The position numbers and the translations under genes are program-made. From positions 1-8,158 of the forward strand of contig JAGABO010000224.1 of assembly GCA_017614655.1 (NCBI GenBank): a stretch of 8,158 bases of DNA, in the 5' to 3' direction. Shown in pieces: positions 1-5,932 of this stretch; within the stretch, counting starts at the first letter, position 1, and the number at the start of each line of letters is the position of its first letter. The notes below the pieces were generated by a model, which saw only the letters and a program-made list of their open reading frames with translations, did no database searches and had not been told where the DNA came from. The stretch is from Treponema sp. (lineage in GTDB: Bacteria; Spirochaetota; Spirochaetia; Treponematales; Treponemataceae).

Positions 1-105
1 ACCTATTTCAAAATTCTCGTGGCTTCTTTCTGTCTGAGCTCCCCAGTATTTATCTGCAGGAACCTTTACTTCGCCCATCGAGTCATGTTCAATCTTATAT
101 TCCAT
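1..105 (-). CDS. fumC: Class II fumarate hydratase (fumarase C), N-terminal fragment
   Basis: This is the first 35 codons of a gene read leftwards from the ATG at 105-103 and cut by the window edge. The peptide carries the N-terminal signature of class II fumarases: an acidic DSMGEV stretch, then [14 protein letters not shown] (residues 15-28), which matches the family pattern VPAdklWGAQTqRS. Class II fumarases interconvert fumarate and L-malate in the cytosol without an iron-sulfur cluster. Aspartate ammonia-lyase belongs to the same superfamily but usually has a YYGVHTLRA-like segment here, so WGAQTERS favours fumarase. The gene starts 10 bases after the stop of the upstream dehydrogenase, and its AGGA ribosome-binding site overlaps that stop, so the two are almost certainly cotranscribed. 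The catalytic regions lie outside the window and cannot be checked. Confidence 0.9.
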   Translation of the reverse strand, partial: MEYKIEHDSMGEVKVPADKYWGAQTERSHENFEIG

Positions 106-113
106 AGTCTTTA

Positions 114-117
114 TCCT
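114..117 (-). promoter_or_regulatory. Ribosome-binding site of fumC overlapping the mdh stop codon
   Basis: On the minus strand AGGA (117-114) lies 8 bases before the fumC ATG and shares its first two bases with the TAG stop (118-116) of the upstream dehydrogenase. A ribosome terminating on mdh would sit on the fumC initiation site, which suggests translational coupling. The motif is short, but it is the only Shine-Dalgarno-like sequence at this start. Confidence 0.6.
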
Positions 118-1057
118 AGAATTCAATCTGCTTGATTACGTCTTTAAGACAGTCTGCACTGTGGCGGAGCTTTGCAACTTCGTCTTCCGGAAGAGGAGCT
201 GCAATGTGTCCCTTGATTCCGTTGCATCCGATGATTGTCGGGATTGAAAGACATACATCGCTGATTCCGTATTCGCCGTTCATCATTGAAGTGATTGTAA
301 GAACAGAGTCTGTGTCGTAGTTAAGGGCTTCGACCAGGTTTGCAGTTGTTACGGCAATTCCGTAGTTGGTGAATTTCTTTGCGTTGATGATGATTCCGCC
401 TGATTTTCTGATGTAGTCTTCAACATCGTTTTTATCAAATTCAGGAAGCTTTCCGCCTGTAAAAGACTTTGCAAAGTTGTCTACAGGAATTGAACCGATG
501 TTTGCAAGAGACCACGGAACAAAAGAAGAGTCTCCGTGTTCACCGAAAACGTAACCGTGAACGTTTGTAGCACCTACCTTGTAAGTTTCTGCAATGCGTG
601 CGCGGAATCTTGCTGTATCAAGCATTGTACCTGTTCCGAAAATGTGGTTTGCAGGAATGCCGGAAGTCTTAACAAACTGATAGGTAAGGATATCAACCGG
701 ATTGGCAACAATTACATAAAGTGCATTTGGAGCGACTTTTGTGATGAGCGGAATAACAGACTTGGTAATGTTAACGTTTGTCTGTGTAAGGTCAAGACGT
801 GACTGTCCCGGCTTTCTTCCGACTCCCGAAGTAAAAATAACAATATCAGAATCGCGTGCATCTTCATAATCGCCGTCGCGGATAGAAACAGGACCTACAA
901 AAGGAGTTCCCTGGCGGATATCCATGGCTTCTCCCATTGCCTTTTCCTTAATGATGTCGATGATAACGATTTCTGAAGCGAGCTGCTTTAAAGAAAGGGA
1001 ATAAGCTACGGTTGAACCAACCTGACCGGCTCCGATAATTGTAATTTTGTTAGCCAT
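116..1057 (-). CDS. mdh: NAD-dependent LDH/MDH-family dehydrogenase, probable malate dehydrogenase of LDH type
   Basis: A complete 313-residue cytosolic 2-hydroxyacid dehydrogenase, the usual length for L-lactate/malate dehydrogenases. Seen in the sequence: Rossmann motif GAGQVGS (residues 9-15) with Asp34 at the end of strand 2, favouring NAD over NADP; the active-site loop [11 protein letters not shown] (80-90); Asn119 in VANPVD; the LDTARFR segment with Asp147 and substrate-binding Arg150; catalytic His174 in GEHGDSS; and Thr230 at the LDH Thr246 position. Overall the motifs look like lactate dehydrogenase. However, Arg81 occupies the classical position 102, which is Gln in LDH and Arg in malate dehydrogenase and selects the dicarboxylic substrate. 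Fumarase follows directly, so oxaloacetate/malate interconversion feeding fumarate is the best inference. Automated annotation may well call it L-lactate dehydrogenase (ldh). The start is supported by AGGAG 8 bases upstream. Family assignment is very secure; substrate is moderately secure. Confidence 0.93.
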   Translation of the reverse strand: MANKITIIGAGQVGSTVAYSLSLKQLASEIVIIDIIKEKAMGEAMDIRQGTPFVGPVSIRDGDYEDARDSDIVIFTSGVGRKPGQSRLDLTQTNVNITKSVIPLITKVAPNALYVIVANPVDILTYQFVKTSGIPANHIFGTGTMLDTARFRARIAETYKVGATNVHGYVFGEHGDSSFVPWSLANIGSIPVDNFAKSFTGGKLPEFDKNDVEDYIRKSGGIIINAKKFTNYGIAVTTANLVEALNYDTDSVLTITSMMNGEYGISDVCLSIPTIIGCNGIKGHIAAPLPEDEVAKLRHSADCLKDVIKQIEF

Positions 1058-1065
1058 AAAAAAGT

Positions 1066-1070
1066 CTCCT
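1066..1070 (-). promoter_or_regulatory. Shine-Dalgarno site of mdh
   Basis: AGGAG on the minus strand (1070-1066) lies 8 bases before the ATG at 1057-1055. It fixes the start codon of the dehydrogenase and contrasts with the absence of any such motif before the plus-strand genes at 1306 and 5931. Confidence 0.8.
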
Positions 1071-1078
1071 GAATGTAA

Positions 1079-1093
1079 GGGGTTTGATTCCCC
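1079..1093 (-). other. Small GGGG/CCCC inverted repeat in the mdh leader
   Basis: GGGG (1079-1082) and CCCC (1090-1093) flank a 7-base AT-rich loop between the predicted transcription start and the mdh ribosome-binding site. In an otherwise very AT-rich region these are the only G/C tracts. A 4-base-pair stem is weak, and any effect on mRNA stability or translation is speculative. Confidence 0.3.
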
Positions 1094-1121
1094 ATAAAGT
1101 CGTGAAAAATCAATTAGTTTA

Positions 1122-1150
1122 ATTATAATGTAAATGAAGAATATTGTTAA
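1122..1150 (-). promoter_or_regulatory. Sigma70-type promoter of the mdh-fumC operon
   Basis: On the minus strand, TTAACA (1150-1145, five of six matches to TTGACA) is followed after exactly 17 bases by a perfect TATAAT (1127-1122). This predicts a transcription start near 1115 and a leader of roughly 58 bases before the ATG at 1057, with the AGGAG site inside it. Both hexamers, the ideal spacing and the position upstream of a gene with a clear ribosome-binding site support the call. The start site has not been mapped. Confidence 0.75.
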
Positions 1151-1207
1151 GAGTTAATATGTAAAATCCTGAGTTTTGCTGTTTCTAACCCTTTAAAAAT
1201 ACTGTTC

Positions 1208-1225
1208 TTGTGAAATTTTTAACAG
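1208..1225. promoter_or_regulatory. Degenerate CRP/Rex-like operator, distal copy
   Basis: TTGTGA (1208-1213), six bases, then TAACAG (1220-1225): an imperfect dyad matching TGTGA-N6-TCACA at nine of ten core positions and the Rex pattern TTGTGAA-N4-TTCACAA at twelve of fourteen. It resembles the better site 31 bases to the right and lies in the region shared by the two divergent transcription units. The family of the cognate regulator cannot be decided from the site alone. Confidence 0.4.
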
Positions 1226-1238
1226 AAAATTGTTTTTA

Positions 1239-1256
1239 TTGTGAAAAGTATCACAG
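1239..1256. promoter_or_regulatory. CRP/Rex-like palindromic operator, main copy
   Basis: TGTGA (1240-1244), N6, TCACA (1251-1255) is a perfect match to the core dyad recognised by CRP-family regulators. Extended to 18 bases (TTGTGA...TCACAG) it also fits the Rex redox-repressor pattern at twelve of fourteen positions. Rex commonly controls NADH-linked fermentation enzymes, which would suit the divergent dehydrogenase. A CRP/FNR-type protein acting on the GGDEF-EAL pair is equally possible. The dyad is seen directly; the regulator is inference. Confidence 0.55.
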
Positions 1257-1269
1257 TAAAATTTTATTT

Positions 1270-1285
1270 TTGAAAACGTTTTCAA
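1270..1285. promoter_or_regulatory. Perfect 16-base palindrome with central CG, LacI-family-type operator
   Basis: TTGAAAACGTTTTCAA is a perfect 16-base palindrome centred on CG. Its inner 14 bases fit the catabolite-responsive element pattern TGWAARCGYTWNCA bound by CcpA, and more broadly the AACGTT-centred operators of LacI-family repressors. It ends 20 bases before the ATG of the first GGDEF-EAL gene, so binding there would be expected to repress that gene. It could also overlap a weak -35 element (TTGAAA, 1270-1275). No regulator gene lies in the window. Confidence 0.6.
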
Positions 1286-1305
1286 GTTGAAATTCTAAAA
1301 TTTCC

Positions 1306-3630
1306 ATGGTAAAATTAAGCAATTATATGAAGTTGTTTTTTCTGATGATGCTTGTCTTTTCCGGGGTGAGCCTCGTCTTATTTTCAGTTCTGGCCGTTAA
1401 GCTTAAGAACACGCTTACATCCTCTTTTGTTCTGCTGAACATTCTGGCAGTTTTTGTAATTACCATGTATGCGCTCACTTTGTTTCCTTTTAAGATGGAA
1501 GCGGGACTTTTTTTTGCAGGGGTGTTTTTTGCCGGACTGGACTGGCTTCTGTACTGTTTTTTCCGGTTTGTAATGGTTTTTACTCAGGAAAAAAAATCCC
1601 GGTACCTTCCTTTTATTAGATTCTTTTATATTACCGTAAGTTTTGTAGATACCGTTTCGATGGTGCTGAATACTTTTTTCAGGCATGCGTTTACAATTAC
1701 GCCCGACATAGATTCAGACGGAAAATTTTTCTGCTGGATATATAAGTTCAACCTGGCATACGACATTCATCTTGTTTTCTGTTATCTGATTGTAGCTCAC
1801 CTTATGATTTATCTTGTGCATAGGTCGCTTGTTTCTCCGAAGTTTTACCGCATAAAATATTTTCAGATTCTTTTTGCATTTGCATTTCTTATAGGGCTTA
1901 ACGGTATCTTTATTCTTCTGGACTGGAAAATTGACGTTTCCGTAATCATCTATGTTTATATGGATATTTTTCTTTTTATGCTTGCTTTCTATTCCATACC
2001 GATGCACATAGAACGGAACATGAGGTTCATTGTTGCAAGCCAGATGGAAGGCTATATTGTCTGTTATGATGATGACGGCGGAATTTTCTATATGAACTCA
2101 AAAGCCCGGCATGTTCTGGAATCCCGTGCCGATATAAGGGACAAGGTAAGTGAGTTTCAGAATCAGTTTGTAATTTCATACGGAAAAGCTTCCAATTACT
2201 GTTCGTGGCAGTGTGAACTTGGAAATGAAGGAAAGAATGAAATCTGGTCATTTGATTTTAATGCACTTTCTGATGAAAAGGGAAAAATAATCGGAAGTGC
2301 ACTTAAGTTCGAAGACTGTACGGATGAATTCAGGCGGGTGAGGCTTCAGCAGTATAATGCAACTCACGATCTTCTTACGGGGCTTTTAAACAGACAGTCT
2401 TTTTTCGAAACTGCACATGAAATATTAATAGAAAATCCTTTTGAACGCTTTATTCTCTGTGCAACAGATATAGAAAACTTTAAGCTTGTAAATGATCTTT
2501 TCGGTAAGGAACTGGGCGATAAAATTCTTAAGACTCAGGCTGCGGTTCTCTCGATGAATGTTTTTCCCAAATGCATCAAGGGCCGTATTTCCGGAGACAA
2601 ATTTGCCTTCCTTATGCCGGAAGAATTATTTAATCCAAGAGCTATAGAGAAAAACCTGAACCGTATTCAGAACGAAATAAAAGACGTAGACTACCGTATA
2701 AAAATGTATCTTGGAGTTTACGAAGTAGAAGATCACTATGGAAGCGTTCAGGATATGTTTGACAAAGCAGTTCTTGCAATAAGCAGAATCCGCGGAAATT
2801 ATACTAAGACGGTTTCTTATTATGATTCATCAATTATGGAAGAACTTGTTTACAGGCAGAATATTCTTAATGACTTCAGGCCGTCGCTTTCTGCCGGGGA
2901 CTTCTGTATTTTTCTTCAGAGTCAGTTTAATACGGATAAAAAAATAATCGGCTGTGAAGCACTTGTCCGCTGGAATCACATGGACAAAGGTCTTCTTTCT
3001 CCGTCACAGTTTGTAAAGCCTCTGGAAGAGTCCGGCCTTATCTGGATGCTTGATGACTACATGTGGGAAAGTGCAGCCCGTCTTCTTTCGCAGTGGCAGA
3101 GAAACGGTATTGATTTCTATATTTCCGTAAATATTTCTCCGAAGGATTTTTATTACACGGATGTTTTAAAAAGATTCCGTGAGCTTATACAGAAGTATGA
3201 ATTTAATCCGTCAAAACTTAATGTAGAAATTACGGAAACAGAATTCATAAATACAGGTTTAATGTATGCTTCGGTAATCAACGGACTTAAATCGCTTGGT
3301 ATCTGCATTGAACTTGATGATTTTGGAAGCGGCTATTCATCATTTAAAACTCTCGAAGATTTTGAATTTGATGTTCTTAAAATCGACATGGAATTCCTGC
3401 GTGAGTGTGAAAACGAAGAAAAAGCGCACAGTATAATTTCGTCGGTAATTACAATGGCAAAGGAACTTGGAATAAAAGTGGTTACGGAAGGTGTAGAAGA
3501 AGAAAGCCAGTTTAATTATCTTAAGGAAGCCGGTGCCGATATTTTCCAGGGCTATTATTTTTCAAAACCCCTTTCGTTTATGGAATTCGAAAATACTTAT
3601 GTTCATAAGGGCAGGGAGGTAAAAGCATGA
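1306..3630 (+). CDS. Membrane GGDEF-EAL protein, probable cyclic-di-GMP phosphodiesterase with degenerate GGDEF
   Basis: A 774-residue protein. About seven hydrophobic segments (roughly 8-30, 38-62, 67-92, 101-121, 152-172, 184-206, 211-233) resemble the 7TM sensor region of some histidine kinases and cyclases. A PAS-like domain (about 240-345), a GGDEF domain (350-505) and an EAL domain (525-765) follow. The EAL residues needed for metal binding and catalysis are all present: Glu551 (EALVRW), Asn609, Glu641 (EITET), Asp671-Asp672 (DDFGSGYS), Lys692, Glu728 (TEGVE) and Gln748 (QGYYFSKP). The GGDEF signature is SGDKF (429-433), losing the first Gly and the Glu, although Asp388, Asn396 and Asp405 persist. 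No RxxD inhibitory site is visible. Expected activity is hydrolysis of c-di-GMP at the inner membrane, with the GGDEF domain perhaps only binding GTP. No Shine-Dalgarno precedes the ATG at 1306, and the ATG at 1327 (residue 8) is an alternative start. Its stop overlaps the next gene. Confidence 0.92.
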   Translation: MVKLSNYMKLFFLMMLVFSGVSLVLFSVLAVKLKNTLTSSFVLLNILAVFVITMYALTLFPFKMEAGLFFAGVFFAGLDWLLYCFFRFVMVFTQEKKSRYLPFIRFFYITVSFVDTVSMVLNTFFRHAFTITPDIDSDGKFFCWIYKFNLAYDIHLVFCYLIVAHLMIYLVHRSLVSPKFYRIKYFQILFAFAFLIGLNGIFILLDWKIDVSVIIYVYMDIFLFMLAFYSIPMHIERNMRFIVASQMEGYIVCYDDDGGIFYMNSKARHVLESRADIRDKVSEFQNQFVISYGKASNYCSWQCELGNEGKNEIWSFDFNALSDEKGKIIGSALKFEDCTDEFRRVRLQQYNATHDLLTGLLNRQSFFETAHEILIENPFERFILCATDIENFKLVNDLFGKELGDKILKTQAAVLSMNVFPKCIKGRISGDKFAFLMPEELFNPRAIEKNLNRIQNEIKDVDYRIKMYLGVYEVEDHYGSVQDMFDKAVLAISRIRGNYTKTVSYYDSSIMEELVYRQNILNDFRPSLSAGDFCIFLQSQFNTDKKIIGCEALVRWNHMDKGLLSPSQFVKPLEESGLIWMLDDYMWESAARLLSQWQRNGIDFYISVNISPKDFYYTDVLKRFRELIQKYEFNPSKLNVEITETEFINTGLMYASVINGLKSLGICIELDDFGSGYSSFKTLEDFEFDVLKIDMEFLRECENEEKAHSIISSVITMAKELGIKVVTEGVEEESQFNYLKEAGADIFQGYYFSKPLSFMEFENTYVHKGREVKA
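3614..3620 (+). promoter_or_regulatory. Strong Shine-Dalgarno site inside the end of the first GGDEF-EAL gene
   Basis: GGGAGGT lies six bases before the ATG at 3627 and is embedded in the last codons of the upstream gene. Together with the ATGA overlap at 3627-3630 it indicates that the second gene is efficiently translated and coupled to the first. Confidence 0.8.
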
Positions 3631-5897
3631 CTTTTGTATTTGCCATAGTTATACCTCTTTTCTTTCTGAGCATTTCGTTTGTACTTTACAAAACCGTACG
3701 TCATATAACTGAATACAAAATGCACTATGTAAGTCTTCTTCTGTTTGCTGTTGCTTCTGCAGTTGCATTTTCCATGTTTAAAGTCCTTACGGGAGAATTC
3801 GGTTCTTTTGTCTGGGCAGGGATTTATGAATTTTGCCAGACCTGGTTTCTGTATTTTCTTTTTGCTTTTTCTGCAGTTTACTGTTCGAGCAGATTTGCAA
3901 AAATCAGGGTAAGGATTCTGTTCATATTTCTTGCAATTGTTGACAGTATCATAATTCTTTTTAATTTTGCGCATCCTGTTTTCTTTACGGTGCAGAATTT
4001 TTTTATTGCTCCCGGAGTTTCTTCCTTTGTAATAGAGCCCGGATATCTTTTTTATGTACACTATACGTTCATAATGATCTTTATAATTACGTCGCTTATT
4101 ATAAGCTGCGAACATTTTATAAAGACAGAATCGGTTAGAAAAATAAAGTATCTTTTCCTTTTTATTTTTCTTATACTGATGACGTTTGCCTATACTTTTG
4201 AACTTTTTGTTTTTAATCACGCATCCGTTTCAAGTCTGTTTACTTTTATTTCCGGCTTTTTCTGTTACCTTTCCGGTTTCCGTGTTCCAAGATACATTAC
4301 TTCAAAAATCATAAGTTATGTTCAGGAAAATTCCAACGATGCAATCATCTGTTTTGATATTGCAGGTCACATTGTGTTTAAGAATTCCCAGGCAGACAGA
4401 ATTATAAACGGTAAGAAGTTTCCTAAAAGATTTTCTCCTGAGTTTCTGTTTGATTTTTTCAGGCAGAACTGGTCAAAGGATATGGAGTCGGCTGAATGGA
4501 CTTGTCTTCTTGAGCTTGATTCAAAAATTTCCTGGTTTGACGTAAGTTATCGTAAAGTTTATAAGATTGATGAATTTATCGGCTCGTTCTTTAAGTTCAG
4601 GGATGTAACTGTCATTCATGATGAACGAGAAGAACAGAAGTACAATGCTTCTCATGATCCGCTTACCGGCATTCTTAACCGGAACGGTTTTCTGGAAGAA
4701 GTAGACCGTGTTGTTGCCGAAAATCCTTTCTGTTCCTATGTGATGGTCTGTTCAAATATAAAGGACTTTAAACTCATTAACAGCATTTTCGGAAAGGAAG
4801 CAGGAAACCGTGTTCTTGTAAAGATAGCAGATCTTCTTAAAAAAAATGCGCATAAAACTTCGATTTACGGACGCATAAGTGATGATAAGTTTGCACTTCT
4901 TGCAGAAAAAGAAAGTTTTACGGAAGATATTTTTTATCAGAAACTGGATAAAATTCAGCTTGTAATCGAAAATCCCGTTTACCGCATTACGTTCAAGATT
5001 GGAATCTATGAGTTTAAGGGAACTTCCGAGAGTGCAGAAATCCTTATCGATAAAGCCGTTCTTGCATTAAAGACAGAAAAATCTCCGTCTATGTTTTCGT
5101 ATTTTGACAGAAAACTTATGGAACAGATTGTTAAGGAAAAGTATCTGCTTAACACTTTTGAAAATCAGCTTATGCAGAAAAAGTTTTCTCTTGTCTTTAA
5201 GCCCGTTTCTTCCCGCGATGGTAAGATAAAGGGTGCAAAATGTTCTGCGCTCTGGAATGATCAGAAAGAAAAATTCAGTACTACATTTGTTGTAAACACT
5301 CTGGATAAAACAGGTCTTATTTACAAACTTGATTCTGCTGTCTGGGAAGAAGCGTTCCGCACTCTTTCTGCAAGAAAAGATCTTCCGGAAGATTTTTTTG
5401 TAAATCTTCATATTTCGGAAAAAGATTTTTACTACATGGATGTTCCTCCGTTTTTTGCAGAACTTTCAAGCCGCTACGGTGTAAGTCCTTCCATGGTGAA
5501 TATTGGCGTACCCGAAAAAATACTCAGCAAAAACTTCGAAAAAATTTCAGAAAACTGTCTTGCATTAAAAAAGGCAGGCTTCCGTATTTTAATAGAAGAT
5601 TTTGGAAGTGATTATTCATCTTTAAACATGCTTAAAAACTTTAGTGCAGATATTATCGAAGTTGATGTGCGCTATTTCTATGAAAACGGTAACGGTAAAA
5701 AAGCTTCGGTTATCTTAAAGTCTGTTGCGCGTCTTGCTCAGAGTCTTGGAATGACGGTTATTTTCTCCGGAGTTGCAAATGATGAACTTCTTTCCCTTAC
5801 CGATGCTTCCGGAAATGTGTTTTTTGACGGCGAGTATTTTTCAAGACCAGTCTCTTTTGAAAAACTCGAAAAAACGTTTGCATCAGGAAGACAGTAA
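3627..5897 (+). CDS. Membrane GGDEF-EAL paralogue with both catalytic sites lost (probable pseudoenzyme)
   Basis: A 756-residue paralogue of the preceding protein: about seven membrane segments (within 2-219), a PAS-like region (about 228-330), GGDEF (about 337-495) and EAL (about 512-750). The fold-level landmarks are kept (NASHDPLTGILNR, DFGSDYSS, GEYFSRP), but the active sites are gone. In the EAL domain, Glu of EAL is Lys538, Asn is His595, Glu of the ExTE motif is Gly627, the first Asp of DDFG is Glu657, Lys is Glu678, Glu of EGVE is Ser714 and the Gln is Asp734. Only Asp658 is retained. In the GGDEF domain the signature is SDDKF (418-422), the metal Asp is Asn377, and the ND and GD aspartates are Ser386 and Asn394. 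The open frame is full-length with a strong ribosome-binding site, so this is not a decaying pseudogene. Its ATG overlaps the previous stop (ATGA), implying coupled synthesis. A role as regulatory or structural partner of the active sister is inferred. Confidence 0.9.
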   Translation: MTFVFAIVIPLFFLSISFVLYKTVRHITEYKMHYVSLLLFAVASAVAFSMFKVLTGEFGSFVWAGIYEFCQTWFLYFLFAFSAVYCSSRFAKIRVRILFIFLAIVDSIIILFNFAHPVFFTVQNFFIAPGVSSFVIEPGYLFYVHYTFIMIFIITSLIISCEHFIKTESVRKIKYLFLFIFLILMTFAYTFELFVFNHASVSSLFTFISGFFCYLSGFRVPRYITSKIISYVQENSNDAIICFDIAGHIVFKNSQADRIINGKKFPKRFSPEFLFDFFRQNWSKDMESAEWTCLLELDSKISWFDVSYRKVYKIDEFIGSFFKFRDVTVIHDEREEQKYNASHDPLTGILNRNGFLEEVDRVVAENPFCSYVMVCSNIKDFKLINSIFGKEAGNRVLVKIADLLKKNAHKTSIYGRISDDKFALLAEKESFTEDIFYQKLDKIQLVIENPVYRITFKIGIYEFKGTSESAEILIDKAVLALKTEKSPSMFSYFDRKLMEQIVKEKYLLNTFENQLMQKKFSLVFKPVSSRDGKIKGAKCSALWNDQKEKFSTTFVVNTLDKTGLIYKLDSAVWEEAFRTLSARKDLPEDFFVNLHISEKDFYYMDVPPFFAELSSRYGVSPSMVNIGVPEKILSKNFEKISENCLALKKAGFRILIEDFGSDYSSLNMLKNFSADIIEVDVRYFYENGNGKKASVILKSVARLAQSLGMTVIFSGVANDELLSLTDASGNVFFDGEYFSRPVSFEKLEKTFASGRQ

Positions 5898-5903
5898 ATC
5901 CGC

Positions 5904-5932
5904 TTGCATAAGAATGTATGAATTCTTATAAT
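5904..5932 (+). promoter_or_regulatory. Possible lysC promoter with -10 box overlapping the first ATG
   Basis: TTGCAT (5904-5909, matching only TTG of the consensus) and a perfect TATAAT (5927-5932) are separated by exactly 17 bases. The predicted start falls near 5939-5940. The last two bases of the -10 box are the first two of the ATG at 5931, so a transcript from here could not use that codon. The -35 is weak and the gene may also be reached by read-through from the upstream operon. Confidence 0.45.
5908..5929. repeat. 8-base perfect inverted repeat before lysC
   Basis: ATAAGAAT (5908-5915) and ATTCTTAT (5922-5929) form a perfect inverted repeat around six bases. It spans the spacer and -10 region of the proposed lysC promoter, so it could be an operator. 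It could also be a weak hairpin after the GGDEF-EAL operon, but it is AT-rich and has no following T-run, so it is not a convincing terminator. Confidence 0.45.

Noticed and set aside
536..802. An 88-codon open frame on the plus strand
   Set aside because: It is antisense to the dehydrogenase, with an implausible Cys/Asn-rich composition and no motif.
1151..1269. A confident sigma70 promoter for the first GGDEF-EAL gene
   Set aside because: Several AT-rich hexamers (for example TAAAAT at 1257-1262) occur, but none pairs with a good -35 at 16-18 bases, so no promoter feature was called.
2555..2604. An RxxD c-di-GMP inhibitory site before the GGDEF motif of the first protein
   Set aside because: No RxxD occurs at the expected spacing upstream of SGDKF.
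3603..4220. A 205-codon open frame on the minus strand
   Set aside because: It lies antisense to the membrane region of the second GGDEF-EAL gene. Its Lys/Tyr/Asn-rich composition is what the complement of Phe/Ile-rich codons gives, and no family motif is visible.
3627..5897. The second GGDEF-EAL gene as a decaying pseudogene
   Set aside because: The frame is open over 756 codons, domain lengths and spacing match the sister gene, and a strong ribosome-binding site and coupled start are kept. Active-site loss without frameshifts points to a pseudoenzyme instead.
5898..5930. A lysine riboswitch upstream of lysC
   Set aside because: The gap is only 33 bases, far shorter than a lysine riboswitch, and contains only a simple 8-base inverted repeat.
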